Assembly (NCBI GenBank): GCA_964036275.1
Contig: OZ038433.1
Location: forward strand, 7,667,048-7,731,047
DNA: 64,000 bases
Source of the DNA: Litoditis marina
Taxonomy: Eukaryota; Nematoda; Chromadorea; Rhabditida; Rhabditidae
Reading direction: 5' to 3'
Position numbers and translations under genes: made by a program. Below, one piece after another: positions 12,049-26,051 of the stretch; positions within the stretch are counted from its first letter, which is position 1; every line of letters begins with the position of its first letter. A model generated the notes under the pieces. It saw nothing but the letters and a program-made list of their open reading frames with translations. It did not search any database and had not been told where the DNA came from.

Positions 12049-15000
12049 ATGATTTCTCAACCGGCAGAGGACCTGATGAAGAACCCCTTCACTTCTTCGG
12101 ACCTCCTGCTCAGCTATCCACAACTCATCGATCGAAAACCATGCAAATGCTGTCTCTCAGGTAGTTTTTGGTTACTTTTTGCCTGATTACCAACTAACTA
12201 TATGCTAGAAATGGAATCGAATCTGTTTTCATTTTAAGATATAGTTTTCCGGCAACCTGCTAGTTTTCGTGAGAGTTTTCGGTTGTACTCTGAGGCATTT
12301 CGTTAGTGCATCAAAACTCTAGCATCTCTGTGTGTGAATAAACTCGCGCTCCATGAAAGGAAAGGAAGTAGTTCACTGATGTCTTCAGTCTTTGACAAAG
12401 TATTTTCTCCACCTAGTAAACATCTTGACAACTTCTGTATATTTTCGTCTGCTATTCGGACTTTTGTGTAAAAAAAACATTCCATTTATACTATTTGAAA
12501 GTTCCACTGTCGTTGCCAATTTTTTCAAAACATTCACATCTCGAATAACATAAAAGAATTTATACTGTGGAAAAGGAAAAACCTTATTTTATTGTATCTC
12601 TGGTTCCAGAGACATGTGTGCTGAACCAACCACCTTGCTCTGTCGCCAAGTCCTTCTCCCTCATGGCCAGTCAGGAAGTAGAGGGAGCAGTACACTCTCC
12701 CTCCTCTTCTACGGTACTTTTTATTATCAAATTGGAGTATTTACATTTTCCAACGGGGGTTTAAACGTAAGTGATAGTTGTTTCTAGCGGAATTGTAGAG
12801 CAGTACTTTCACCCTCTTCTTCTACGGTACCATTTTTTTGCACTTGCTCTGAGTAATACGCCTTTTTTTAGTCTGTTTTTAATGTTAAAGTAGTTTCAAC
12901 TGAACTCTGAGCATAACAAAATTGTCTGACATTGGAAACGAGAAAACATTGAGTATCTTCCATTCCAAGTACCAGAGAAAATTGTGATCGGAGTAGGTTC
13001 GAGAGTGATCTACTGTACAGATCAATCAAAATGTACAGAAACATCAGCTAGTAACATGGTAAAGCGCATGAAAGACAACGAACCGGTTTTGATTGAGTTT
13101 AATAAACTCTTTATTTCAGTCTTCTGTCTTTAACCCGTACAACTATGGTCCGGAGAAGAGTACGGTGGAATCGAATGATCTGGCTGCAATGTCTGAGAAA
13201 ATCCACGTCGAAAACGTGTACGAACTTGAAGATAGCGCAATCAAGGTAACAGGAACGATTATTCTGAGTTGTAGTTTGGTCGCTGAATTACGATTGAAAC
13301 ATGTGGTACACCTTGTACAGTATTCACCTACTTTTTTTGAGCGAACCGTTTAGGAAACCACCGCGGTTCTTCCTACAATTCACTTGAACTTCCCATAGAG
13401 GTAACCGAGATAGTTCAAAGAGCTGTGGTAATTCAATGTCAACATTGTATGCTATGCTGCTCTAGATTTTCGAAAGTTGCTTTTTAACGTTTTATGTTAC
13501 AAATCTACAGATCTGCTCTTTCTTTCATTATCTATTTCTAGGTTATCGTCACCGAGCCACTGAAAGCCATCAAAACCTTTCCATCTGCTTGTGAGAAACC
13601 GGAAGACAGGCGAAAGTTGGTTGTGGATAGAAACCTTTTTTGTTAGATTCATGTTTTCACTTAGACTGTGAGGATAGGGGATTAGGTGTATATTAGTCCG
13701 GAATTTGACGGCATATCTCACTTTTCTGGAGTTTTCTGGAGTTGAGAGTTTCTGGAGTTTTATCCAGATTCATCATTTTGAGGGATTCTACTGTGTCCTG
13801 AAAAATGGAGAATATCATTGACCGCTATACTTTTAAAAATTTTGTGATGTTTTCAAATAATACTTTTAGATTTGCTCGTTTCCGTACGAAGAAGTACATT
13901 TGCGACACGTGCGACCACACCTTCACCATGAAGCAAAATTGCGCCCAACACTTCTATCTGGTTTTTTTTAGAAATCGTTCATTTTTCCGCAAATTCCTCA
14001 CATTCATCTTCTTACTACTACAGGGCTGTTCATAAATGGTTACAGTCAGTCGTTCATCGGTGAAGGCAATAAGAATCTTTTGTTCACAACCTCTTGTCTT
14101 TTCTATTTTTCAAAATACAGAATCTCTTTCAGTACCACCATCCACGAAAAGCGCCCACCAAGATGGTTCGTGACAAAATTGCACGCTATCAGTGCACGAA
14201 GTGTGACAAGGTCGGTGGTTTTCGCTGTTTTTGTATATTTTCTTACGATTCATTTCAACTTTGAACTTCTTTGAATTAATATTTGGACAACTCGAACTGA
14301 ATATGTAGAAGAATGGAACCAGTGTGAGTAAACCGACAAAGTTTTTGTTTCATTAAATTATCTCTTCGGTAAATAACAATATCAGATATTTGCTCGACTC
14401 GAACAAGCGCAGCGACACGAGAAGAAGGCTCACGGAGAGGCGAAGTCGGAGAAGAAGGTGTATTCATGTGAAGAATGTCAGAAGGTGGGTATAGTTGATT
14501 TCATTCCCACTGAGACCCATTGGCATCGTGCCAAGATTTTTGGATGCCTATTTTTTAGAGAAACATGAGTATTCCAAAGAGATTTTTCGTTTACGTGTTC
14601 TTATGAAACTGAACAATCGCTAACAGAAGTTTGTAGTTTTTTGAAAAACTACAAAGTGGTGAAAAATTGACTGGAATATTCATTGGCACGCTGCCAAGTC
14701 TCAGTGAGAATGACCAGAACTATATTCGAGTGGGAATAGGAAGTCAGCAACTCTTAGTTGTAGTTTGATCTCGGAAGTGACCAACTTTCGTTGTAATTTC
14801 ATTTTAATACAAGCTATGGTTCACGAATTGCGATAGAAAAGCCACGGAATCAAAGTACAAGCACAGTGGGATAGAGCGACAAACCCCATATAGACCTTTC
14901 TTAGTGAGAGAACCCTATAATGCGAGAGGATAACGGCAGAACTGAGCACATGAAAGAGAGAGAAAAATCGTAGATGTTTATTGTAATTTGTTTAGGGGTG

Positions 15001-17563
15001 TAAGATCTGATAACAACGTATTCAGGTTGACCTAGTTTTGAAACGGCGTCTCTTCTAGCAGTAGAAATGAAAATAACTCGTATCGTATGAAATGCGAACT
15101 TCAGTGGAACTTCATGTTTCGCTCGCAAAATGTTTCATCTGACCAAAGTTTTGTTCTAGATCTACAACACCGCAAAGCAGCTACATGAGCATGTGCAAGT
15201 CACTCACGAGTGAGTTTGTTTATTTATTTTTTTTCGGAAAAGTTCCGGGCTCATATCATTGGTTCAATAGGACGCATTTAACATTCTTCTCCTAACCTGC
15301 ACCGAATTTCCGTGTTTTGTGAACTGGGTTCGTAGTTTTTTCTGATACCACGCCCTTTGCTACCATTTTCAACAGAGAATAAAACAAAGGTAACAAACTA
15401 CAGGCGTGAACTATAACATGCGCCATATACCATTGATTCGAGAGAAAAAAGTTCATCCTATGGAGTTCCTGGTTGAAGCAAATTATATTTCGACCTGCGT
15501 TCATACAAGTGTTCACACCATCATCTGATCTCTTCTTAATGAGACCTAATGTATCATTATATTAATGTTACAACTGTTTACTTCATATGTTGTGCCTTAC
15601 AGGAACTTGCGTCCGTACAAGTGTGACCAGTGTGAGATGGTGTTCGGTCGTAGCGGCGGACTGCGGCGACACGTGGTCATGGTGCACGACCAGCAGATGC
15701 TCAAGTGTCCCTACCCGGACTGCGATCATCCCGGATACAAGTGTAGCAAGGTATAGTAACCATTTTCCCACAAAGACAGAGAAAGACTGAGTTGAACTGC
15801 GCACAGCGGGAGGAGAAGCATGTGGTTATCTACCAGCAGATGTGGGAGTGTTTAGATGGAATATACGCAGAAGAGTTGGCCACTTGTCAAATCCTACCCC
15901 TTGTCAAGTTTAACGTGCCCTCACAGCGGTTTGACAAGTGCTAAATGCTAGTTTTTAGATTACCTGAGTGTATAGGTTTCGATCTCGCAATACTATGTTT
16001 TCCAATTTCAAGTGATAATTTCCACCACCCACCGCTTTGATCACCTTTTAGTAGATGTCTACCCTTCTGGATCGGTGATGAGAAATGAGAATTAAAATGC
16101 ACGTATTTAAAAAATTGAAGAAAAATTGTTCGTGGTATGACTAATTTTTTTTACAACCGATTCAGGCTCTTACTGCGCATATTCGCTCGAAGCATACCTT
16201 TGTCCGACCCTACCACTGCCTACACTGCGAAAAGACGTTTGTCAGAAGCAACGATCTCAAGGTAAACTTTTATCTGTATGGTATAGGAGATGTTCGGATC
16301 TGAGATGTAGTTTGATGTGGGTACCACTCATTCGGATCCAAGTTCAGCTACATTAACCAGCTTCCTTTTTTGGAAGCCGCAGTTACCTTTATAACTTAGA
16401 TAGCTAATAACCAAGCATTGCCTCGCAGAGATTACATATTTAGTATGAGTGAAACATCGGAATGCAGAAACAGCCATCCATGATAACTATCACTGTTTAC
16501 AAATCAGGCGTCTACGGTGTATGTAGGATGTAACCCGATTTTCTTGTGATTGTAGTTTTATCCCGTGTTTTTCGGTCGAAACTTATGATTTATACTAGAA
16601 GTAAATTGAATAGTCACGTAGAGTTAGCATTCTAATGAGGCATCATGCACTTTGTAATTGCACGTTTTTGAGTTCTGCTCTGTTCAACATGTTTCACGTG
16701 ACCATGCAATTGACTAACAGTATACGGCGTGTGGAAATCAAACTACAACAATGATTTGGTATAGTCTGTTTCGCGCAACAATAGCCCTGTACAGTAAGAT
16801 TGTAGAACTTTCAAGTAAACTTTTTATATGCTGTTGATATTGTAAAGAGGTTAAACTCCGTGATTTAGTTTCCTACATTGATTACTACAATTACAGAAAA
16901 CATTATATCTGAAAGTCTATTCGTTGGTTAGATATTTGCCCTTGAATATTCAAAAGATTACTGTAGAAAGTCATCGATTGGTGAAGCGGACTATACTTTC
17001 TATGAGCGGCATCTGAGCTATAGTTTTCCTCCACTCTTACATTTCAGGTTCACGAACAGACGCATTCTTTGGGCACCACACACGAGTGCGAGATTTGTGG
17101 AGCAAGTGAGTTTTTAATCAGATTCGGTGTTCAGCAGTTTTGTTTCATTTTATTTTCTCCACCTCACTCTTTTTATGTCCTCTGCCCCTCGACTCCTCTC
17201 GTTTTCTGTGAACATTTCTCTCTATTTTCTATCTATCGCTCTCTTTCTCTGGCTCTCTATTCTCCCTCCTTTCACTCCCGGTGATTCGGAAACTACCCAT
17301 TGGTATATTCCTACATACGGCTCATTAGAATACTCAATGTCACGTCTCTGTTTCCAGCGTTCAAGCGTCTGATGTACCTGCAGAAGCACCAGAAGAGGTG
17401 CATTGTGAAGTCTGAATGCGTGCCAGTGGGACGACCACCCAAGAGCAAAAGGGAAAAACTGGATAGGGTGGTCAAGAAGGAAGCGCCGGAAACGCCGGAA
17501 AAGCCGGAACTTTGCCGCATCGCCCAAGTAAAACACGAACCGGAATCAGATGACGGTTATTAG
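12049..17563 (+). CDS. seven-finger C2H2 zinc-finger protein with AT-hook-like tail
   Basis: This 12-exon model covers 12049-12160, 12610-12713, 13120-13245, 13542-13615, 13870-13960, 14133-14210, 14386-14484, 15160-15209, 15603-15750, 16166-16261, 17048-17105 and 17358-17563 (413 residues). An in-frame TAG precedes the first exon, which supports this ATG. Residues 1-149 have no clear domain apart from a KPCKCC motif. Seven fingers follow from residue 150: CDTC..H-X4-H, CTKC, CEEC, CDQC, C-X4-C (CPYPDC), CLHC and CEIC. The last ends H-X4-C instead of H. A basic VGRPPKSKR stretch near residue 369 resembles an AT-hook, and the tail is Glu/Pro/Lys-rich. A nuclear DNA- or RNA-binding role is expected of the family. 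Seven or more fingers in series recall TFIIIA-type proteins, but orthology is not shown. Several introns fall just after the second Cys of a finger. The exon 4 donor (GTTGGT) and exon 5 donor (GTTTTT) are non-standard. Confidence 0.88.
12790..12835 (+). repeat. duplicated 3' end of zinc-finger exon 2
   Basis: The string AGCAGTACTTTCACCCTC with TTCTACGGTACC repeats, with a few changes, the end of exon 2 and its 5' splice site (12686-12718). It is a partial local duplication about 115 bases downstream, in intron 2. Confidence 0.6.
14490..14724. repeat. MITE, family C, abutting a 5' splice site
   Basis: The element begins TATAGTTGATTTCATTCCC only five bases into the intron after zinc-finger exon 7 (donor GTGGG/TATAG) and ends GAATGACCAGAACTATA. 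It shares internal blocks with 10823-11024. It occupies about a third of this intron. Confidence 0.75.
15881..15941. repeat. small inverted repeat
   Basis: CACTTGTCAAA at 15881 is mirrored by TTTGACAAGTG at 15931 within zinc-finger intron 9, separated by about 40 bases. It may be the remnant of a small fold-back element. No family was found in the window. Confidence 0.45.
16591..16724. repeat. MITE, family B (reverse orientation)
   Basis: It starts TATACTAGAAGTAAATTGAA, contains TAGCATTCTAATGAGGCAT and TTCAACATGTTTCACGTG, and ends AATTGACTAACAGTATA. It is the reverse complement of the copy at 39045-39178. It lies in zinc-finger intron 10. Confidence 0.75.
16760..16995. repeat. MITE, family D
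   Basis: Begins TATAGTCTGTTTCGCG and ends TTGGTGAAGCGGACTATA. The 59332-59568 copy shares the ends and internal strings AACAATAGCCCT, CTTTGTGATTTAGTTT-like and TTACTGTAGAAAGTCATCG. The right terminus is similar to family C, so families C and D may be mobilised by the same source. Confidence 0.75.
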
Positions 17564-20342
17564 ATAGCGTTCTGTACAAGGTGATTGGATCTCAATTGTA
17601 GTTTGGTCGGCAATCTCAATTTGATGGTTGTGCCATTTTTACTACATCTTAGTTGTCGTTTGATCAGCATTCTGTATGCACATAATAAACCGATCCTAAC
17701 GTAGGGGGATCAAACTACAAATACAACCAACGACAAGACAACTTTTGTGTTTAGTTTTTTAATGCATAACCAGTCATTATTAATTATATACTGTAAAAGA
17801 AGAATGAAGAGTGGCACGGGTCAGGTTCAGCATTTACGATTGAATGATAGTGTCCAAACTACGACTCATGTCAATTCTTTACATTTTTCGCCTGTGAATC
17901 ATAATTGAATAGTTATAATAGTTTATTCATTTTCTTGTAAATATATAGCATTTACCCGTTTCAACAATATACATAAGCATTCCTATTGTTTTACCAGTGT
18001 TTTACCGTTCAGTTTTACCCATAATAAATATTTTTATCATTTCAATTTGGTTGTGAAACTAAAATAAAAAACTGTTAGAACACCCAGACACACAGAAGTT
18101 TAGAAGAGCAAGAATAAAACTGTAGACAGTTTTTTTTAATACATTCAAATTCATTCGTAGAGAAAATTTCTCTCTAACGAGTTTCATAGTTATTGCAATA
18201 GGACAATTCTTTTGCAATAGGACAATTCTTTCATTTTTTGTTCACTTATCACCAAAGTTTGAAAATTTCGAAAGTTTCAAGTGTTACATGAGATAAGGAT
18301 TATGAACTCTGATCTTCATAAATTTACGAATCCTTTCTTTAATCGGTTTACATCGATACATGTACATAAAATTACCGATGCGGAAAATTTTTCTGTAAAG
18401 CGGTCACGGATAGTGTTTCGAAGTATGAACGTAGTATTTTACCAACTCACCACGTTCATAATTATATTCAATTCTGCAATTCGCAGCACATTTGGAAAGG
18501 AACAAAGAATAATTGCTGAATCGTTTCGAGCAAGAAACAGAAATCTTTAGCTGAAGAGCAGATTACACAAGGGAACGGGTTTATACATGCGACAAATTGC
18601 TCGATTTTCAGAGCTTGGATGAAACCAAAATTTACGAAAATCTACGTTCACGGACGTTTTGACCTATTTTTGCTTCAGCATGACAAAGTAACTACTCCAA
18701 ATCTCAGAAGCTTCTTTTGGTAGTTCTGTTGTTACAATGGCTCGGGAACTTTTTTTCAAAGCCTTACATAATTTAGAAATGTCGAGTTAGGTTAGCTAGA
18801 AACCGGGTTAGTTGTAGAATTGGCCACAATAACGTTATGAACAAATGTTGTGACTGAGCTGATAGCAAATTTTGCAATTTGTTCTATTTTTAGATTGCAA
18901 ATGCTGTTCAGTGGTAGAGTTACGTCACGGATCTTTTATCATAAATAGGCAGGATCGAGAGCTGATAAGATGTACAGCTTTGGTGCACAAATTTTCTGAT
19001 CTAGAAGACGAATAACAACTTTTTATAAGCATCACAGAATTAGAAGCCAAACTCTTCATCGATTCAAACCTGATTAGATTGTCCACACATTCATACGGCG
19101 AATTTCATTACGTACCTTCTTAAACCAACCATACCAACAAAAAACACAACCATCTATTAGTTTTTAGTTTTGTTTTCCTATCGTTCGTAGTTTTTTTTAG
19201 TGTAAATGTTGTATGCCGGTGTTTTTCAAGTCAAATGTGCACTTCATCCCCTCTTACCGATTTTTCGTGAAAAAATGAAATGTCGGTTATACTTCCAATT
19301 GGAAAAAAAATTTCAGAAAATTTCAGAATCGTGGCAAAAAATGCACGGCGAGAGGCCATTTTTGTGAAAATACTGATAAAAGCTGGCAAATGTCCAAACA
19401 CTGAGCATCGACTCTAATACATGTCAGACGATACGCAGCCAACCGCCGTGCGTCTGTCATGCGTCGCGGTTTACTCCGCCCTCATCAATTTTTCGCGCCG
19501 AGCAATGGATAACGGCGGTGTTGACCGGCTTAGATTGATTTTAAAGTCGTCATTTATTACCTTTCTCGAAGAGTATGAATAAAAATTTCGGTAGTGGCGT
19601 ATCACTTAGTTTTATTCGTATACTACAAGTTCAAAACTGCAAGTTACGATGTTAAAACACAATTTATCTTCAAATTCGATCTCCTCTATTGGTTTTGCGG
19701 TCTGATAACGCTCTTGAACGTGGTGAATAAACGCATGTATCTCATAATCTGTTGTCACTTTCGATTAGTCAGGAGGTTGGGTGGCTAGTTTCGAACATCC
19801 TCTATAATAATTCATGTGTCCTAGTTATAAAAGTGCATGAAACAACACGGTGACTATAGTTAACCGAGGCAATGAAATTTATATGGTGTTTACCAAATGC
19901 AATGGGTCAATTTCGAAATGGAGTCGTACGAACGCCTTGATCTCTGTTACAAACTTTTGGAATTCGAATGTCACAATACAGTGGTTTACTTTTTAAAAAG
20001 CGCCATATTTCTAACCTAGTTTGAACTTAACTTTAAGTTTGAGTCTGGAAAACAAGTTTTTACTGTGAGGGTATTTTCTCTTTCTGTGACAATGAAAATA
20101 GATGATGATGATGATAAGGATGAAAATCGAACGTTCTCGCTCGCAACTTCTTTCGAAACGAGATTTGCTTAGCCTCACTGTTTTTCTGTACAAGCTTGAC
20201 TTCTAAAACAAGCATAATGTTGTAGGTTGTAGACAGTTATTGTTTGGTTTTTATAGTGTCTATTTTCTCATTTAGTTGTTCTTTTATCGCTCGAATAGGA
20301 TTGGAATCGAATGTGTACGGTAATTAATCCTATCTTTCAGAT
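17564..20342. other. intergenic region, zinc-finger gene to PP2A
   Basis: No coding exon is seen. Family-A element ends lie at 17591-17603, 17653 and 17709-17721, and an AATAAA hexamer sits between them at 17684-17689. AATAAA also occurs near 18021. A (GAT)n run lies near 20102. The stretch should include the PP2A promoter, which I cannot locate. Confidence 0.5.
17684..17689 (+). terminator. candidate polyadenylation signal of the zinc-finger gene
   Basis: AATAAA lies 121 bases after the stop codon, inside a family-A inverted-repeat element. A second hexamer near 18021 is an alternative. Confidence 0.4.
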
Positions 20343-22988
<2,646 letters not shown>

Positions 22989-23691
22989 AGGAGTTGACTG
23001 GTCTACGAGTTCCTAGGGTACCTTTGATTAATTAGTGTATATCATGGTTCACCTTCTGCAGCGTTCTGTATTATCATGCCCACTTCCTTGCTGCTCTGAA
23101 GTACCTTTTTATACTATCATGTTCATAGTCTGAATGCAACTATCTTAATTTTACCATTCAAGTCCTTAAATTGATCTGTTCCTACGTAATACGAGAGTTT
23201 GTCGTGTTGTCTCGAGTGATTGTCATCCATAATTGTCATTTCTATATAATTATCTAAATTATGGCAGATAAATTCAGAATGTTCCGATGAACGCTTTATT
23301 TGTATTACGTGTGAATCTTATCACGTCATCCTATTTGGGTGTACCTGTTCCGTGTACAATTCAGCTCTGTTTTAGATAAAACTTTTAACCATATTGTGTT
23401 TGGAGGCGGGTTTGGGGTATTTGCAAATTGGGATACTCCTTTGGTAGTATTTTGTGAATATACAACGCGTTATAAAATTTACGTGTAGCACAGCACTTGC
23501 TCGTGGGGTTACTGGGAATCGTGTTTGGTTGGGCCTTTTTTCTTGCCATTCAACATAAACGGATTCTTAAATTACGCCGGATATTCATTATTTTGTAAAT
23601 GAGTGGTTCTATTAGTTTTGATTGTTACATAGATCATTATTTAGTTTACTACTAACTTCTTCTATTGTTACTCAAATGTTAAAGTTAAGTC
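22989..23691. other. short PP2A-MOB1 intergenic spacer
   Basis: The 703-base spacer separates two plus-strand genes. I find no AATAAA or ATTAAA hexamer in it, only weaker variants such as TATAAA near 23470 and GATAAA near 23374. No promoter motif is evident. This leaves open that the genes are co-transcribed. Confidence 0.5.
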
Positions 23692-26051
23692 ATGAGTGCC
23701 CCCGGTCAATTGCTGGTGATGACTGCGCCCACATTAGGAAGTGGGAACTTGCGAGATGTTGTCAGGCTTCCCGAGGGAGAAGACCTACAGGAATGGCTGG
23801 CTGTAAATAGTGAGTGGGAGAAAATTTTTATAGGAGGGGTGTTTTTTTAAGGGAATGACTGAACGATCTTTGTAGTTTGGTCTCGAAACACGCCACTTTT
23901 GAAAAATTTCGACCGAATAAAACGTAATCAAACTACAAACAGAGCGTGATAGGGCAAGATACACTGTATTGGGTTGTTTTGAAAAGACTGAGCTTTATGG
24001 TTTTTTGCGGAAGAAAACTTATGTGATCAAATAAATGTACTGTTATATGAATCAAACATATGTTAAAATAGTCTGTAACGGAAGTACGTCTTTCGTTTTC
24101 ATATGTAGGTACAAAAATCAATGTTCAATACTTGAAATGATCAACACTGTGAGTATCAATGTTTTCCTTGTAGTTGCCGATGTGTTCAATCAAGTGCGTA
24201 TGTTGTACGGCACAATCTGTGACGTGTGTACTGCCGAGGCATGTCCTGTCATGAGTGCCGGACCGCGACACGAATACTACTGGACGGAGGGAGATAGGAA
24301 GTGAGCTTTTTGAAATTACACACAATTCGTACACCGCCATGGTCCCCATAACTGAGTGCAAAAGTTAAAGTCTTACGAAGTTGAAGAGTCAAAAACCAGT
24401 CAATTTTATACAAGAATAGGCGCTCTCAAACAAAAAATAGGTAAAAGTTGTAGTTTTGGAGAGCTGGTAACACGAAGAAAAACATGATGTGTCGCACGAG
24501 TTTGGAGCGAGCGGTGTAGGTGTACGGTCACTTTTTTTGGTTATTCCTTCACCAATCATGTCCCAGTAGCCATATAAGGTCGAGAAACTAGACTCTTTAT
24601 TCTCTCTATTTGCTATAGTTCTGGTTTCTTCAATTTTTTTCTTAGATGGAGTGATGGAGATGTATAGATGTAGATTGTGGTATTCGTAGTATTCCCCCTA
24701 CAAAGATCCCAAGGAACACTCGACGTCCTCGGATCAATCTGAGGCGTCACGCTATAATCTCTCTCACGCCCGTAATCTCATAATCGTGTGGTTACAACTT
24801 ACAAGTAAATACTAAACGGTCCAGGGTTTTCTCATCAATATTCTTTACAAGTACGATTATGTAGTTTACTTGCTATCTTTTCGAGGATGCAATCTGTCTG
24901 TTTCACGATTCACAAAAACAAGTGTACAAGTGTGTGGTCGTGTGACTTCGGCCGCATTCGTACTCTTTTACGTCGGTGTTGACAGTGAAGAAAGCATGCG
25001 TATTGATTCACGCAGGCGTTAACGTTAATTGAATCATTATACTGCACGCATGTCTTCTTTATTTGTACCGTCGCCATTGCACATCGATGTAAAAAGTATG
25101 AAAGCATTCTTATACTGTAACTGTAATGAAATTGAAGAAATGTTTATGTGACGTGGCGGTACCAACCGTTTTATTTGTAGATTAGCCACAAGCGCTCCGG
25201 TCTATATTGATTACATAATGACGTGGGTTCAGGACCAGCTGGACGATGAAAACATTTTCCCATCTCAGATAGGTGAGCACCGATTCTGAATTCGTTTGAA
25301 AAATATCCTTTTTTTCGTTCTGAGGTTCTGACATTTTTCCTTGTTATTCCGAGATTTAGCTGTTAAATGTTAGTAGCTTGATTTACTTTGAAATATATGT
25401 TCTGAATCCAGGTCATTCGTTCCCACGCAACTATCAGCAGGTGTGCGAATCGATCATGAAAAGGCTGTTTCGCGTCTACGCGCACATTTATCATTCGCAT
25501 GCAGGTGAGATTATTAAATGGCCACAGTATTAACCGTCATTCTCAGAATATGAGATAACTGCATTATATTTTATATTCTATATTCAAATGCAGCTTCATT
25601 TGTTGTTTTATTTTTCCTTTCTCAGCCGCTGCACCAGTTCTGGTTGTGCACATTTTACGAGTGATTAGGAGTGATTAGGTTTTCTTGAAGCTCAAGGTAG
25701 CTGAAACATTTGTAGAACATTAGGACGATCTCCTGGTACTGCTTGTGATTTTTTCATATTTCTGTGATTACTTGTATGAACACATCAGTAAAAAGTGTGA
25801 CAAAATGGAACCAACTGTGCGAGTAAGGTCGAAAACTCGGGTTGATTTTGTTGGCATCCTTGGTACTTTGTCTGGTCTTCTTCTCGGGACTACTCCCTAC
25901 TATTCCAGGTAGACTTCGTGAGCTGAAGGCGACAGCTCATCTGAACACGTCGTTCAAGCAGTTTATTCTGTTCGCTAGCCAATTCCAGTTGATCCCCGAA
26001 AGGGAAACAGAGCCCCTCAGACAGATCATGGACAAACTGGTTGGATCATGA
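23692..26051 (+). CDS. MOB1: MOB1-type kinase activator
   Basis: MOB1 proteins bind and activate NDR/LATS kinases in the Hippo and mitotic-exit pathways. The five exons are 23692-23809, 24174-24300, 25181-25272, 25412-25504 and 25909-26051 (190 residues). Family signatures run through the model: [66 protein letters not shown] and [11 protein letters not shown]. The Zn-binding set is visible as two Cys in CTAEAC and two His in [18 protein letters not shown] and AHLNTSFK favour MOB1 over MOB3/MOB4. The product is about 25 residues shorter than the usual 216, because the N-terminus lacks the MSFLF..KNIPEG-like leader. An in-frame TAA two codons before the ATG shows this exon does not extend upstream, so either an upstream exon was missed or the protein is genuinely short. 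The acceptor before this ATG is weak. Confidence 0.94.
23868..23945. repeat. MITE, family A
   Basis: Left end TTTGTAGTTTGGTCTCG, right end AATCAAACTACAAACAGAGC, in MOB1 intron 1. The inner arms (tcgaaa / tttcga) also pair. Confidence 0.75.
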
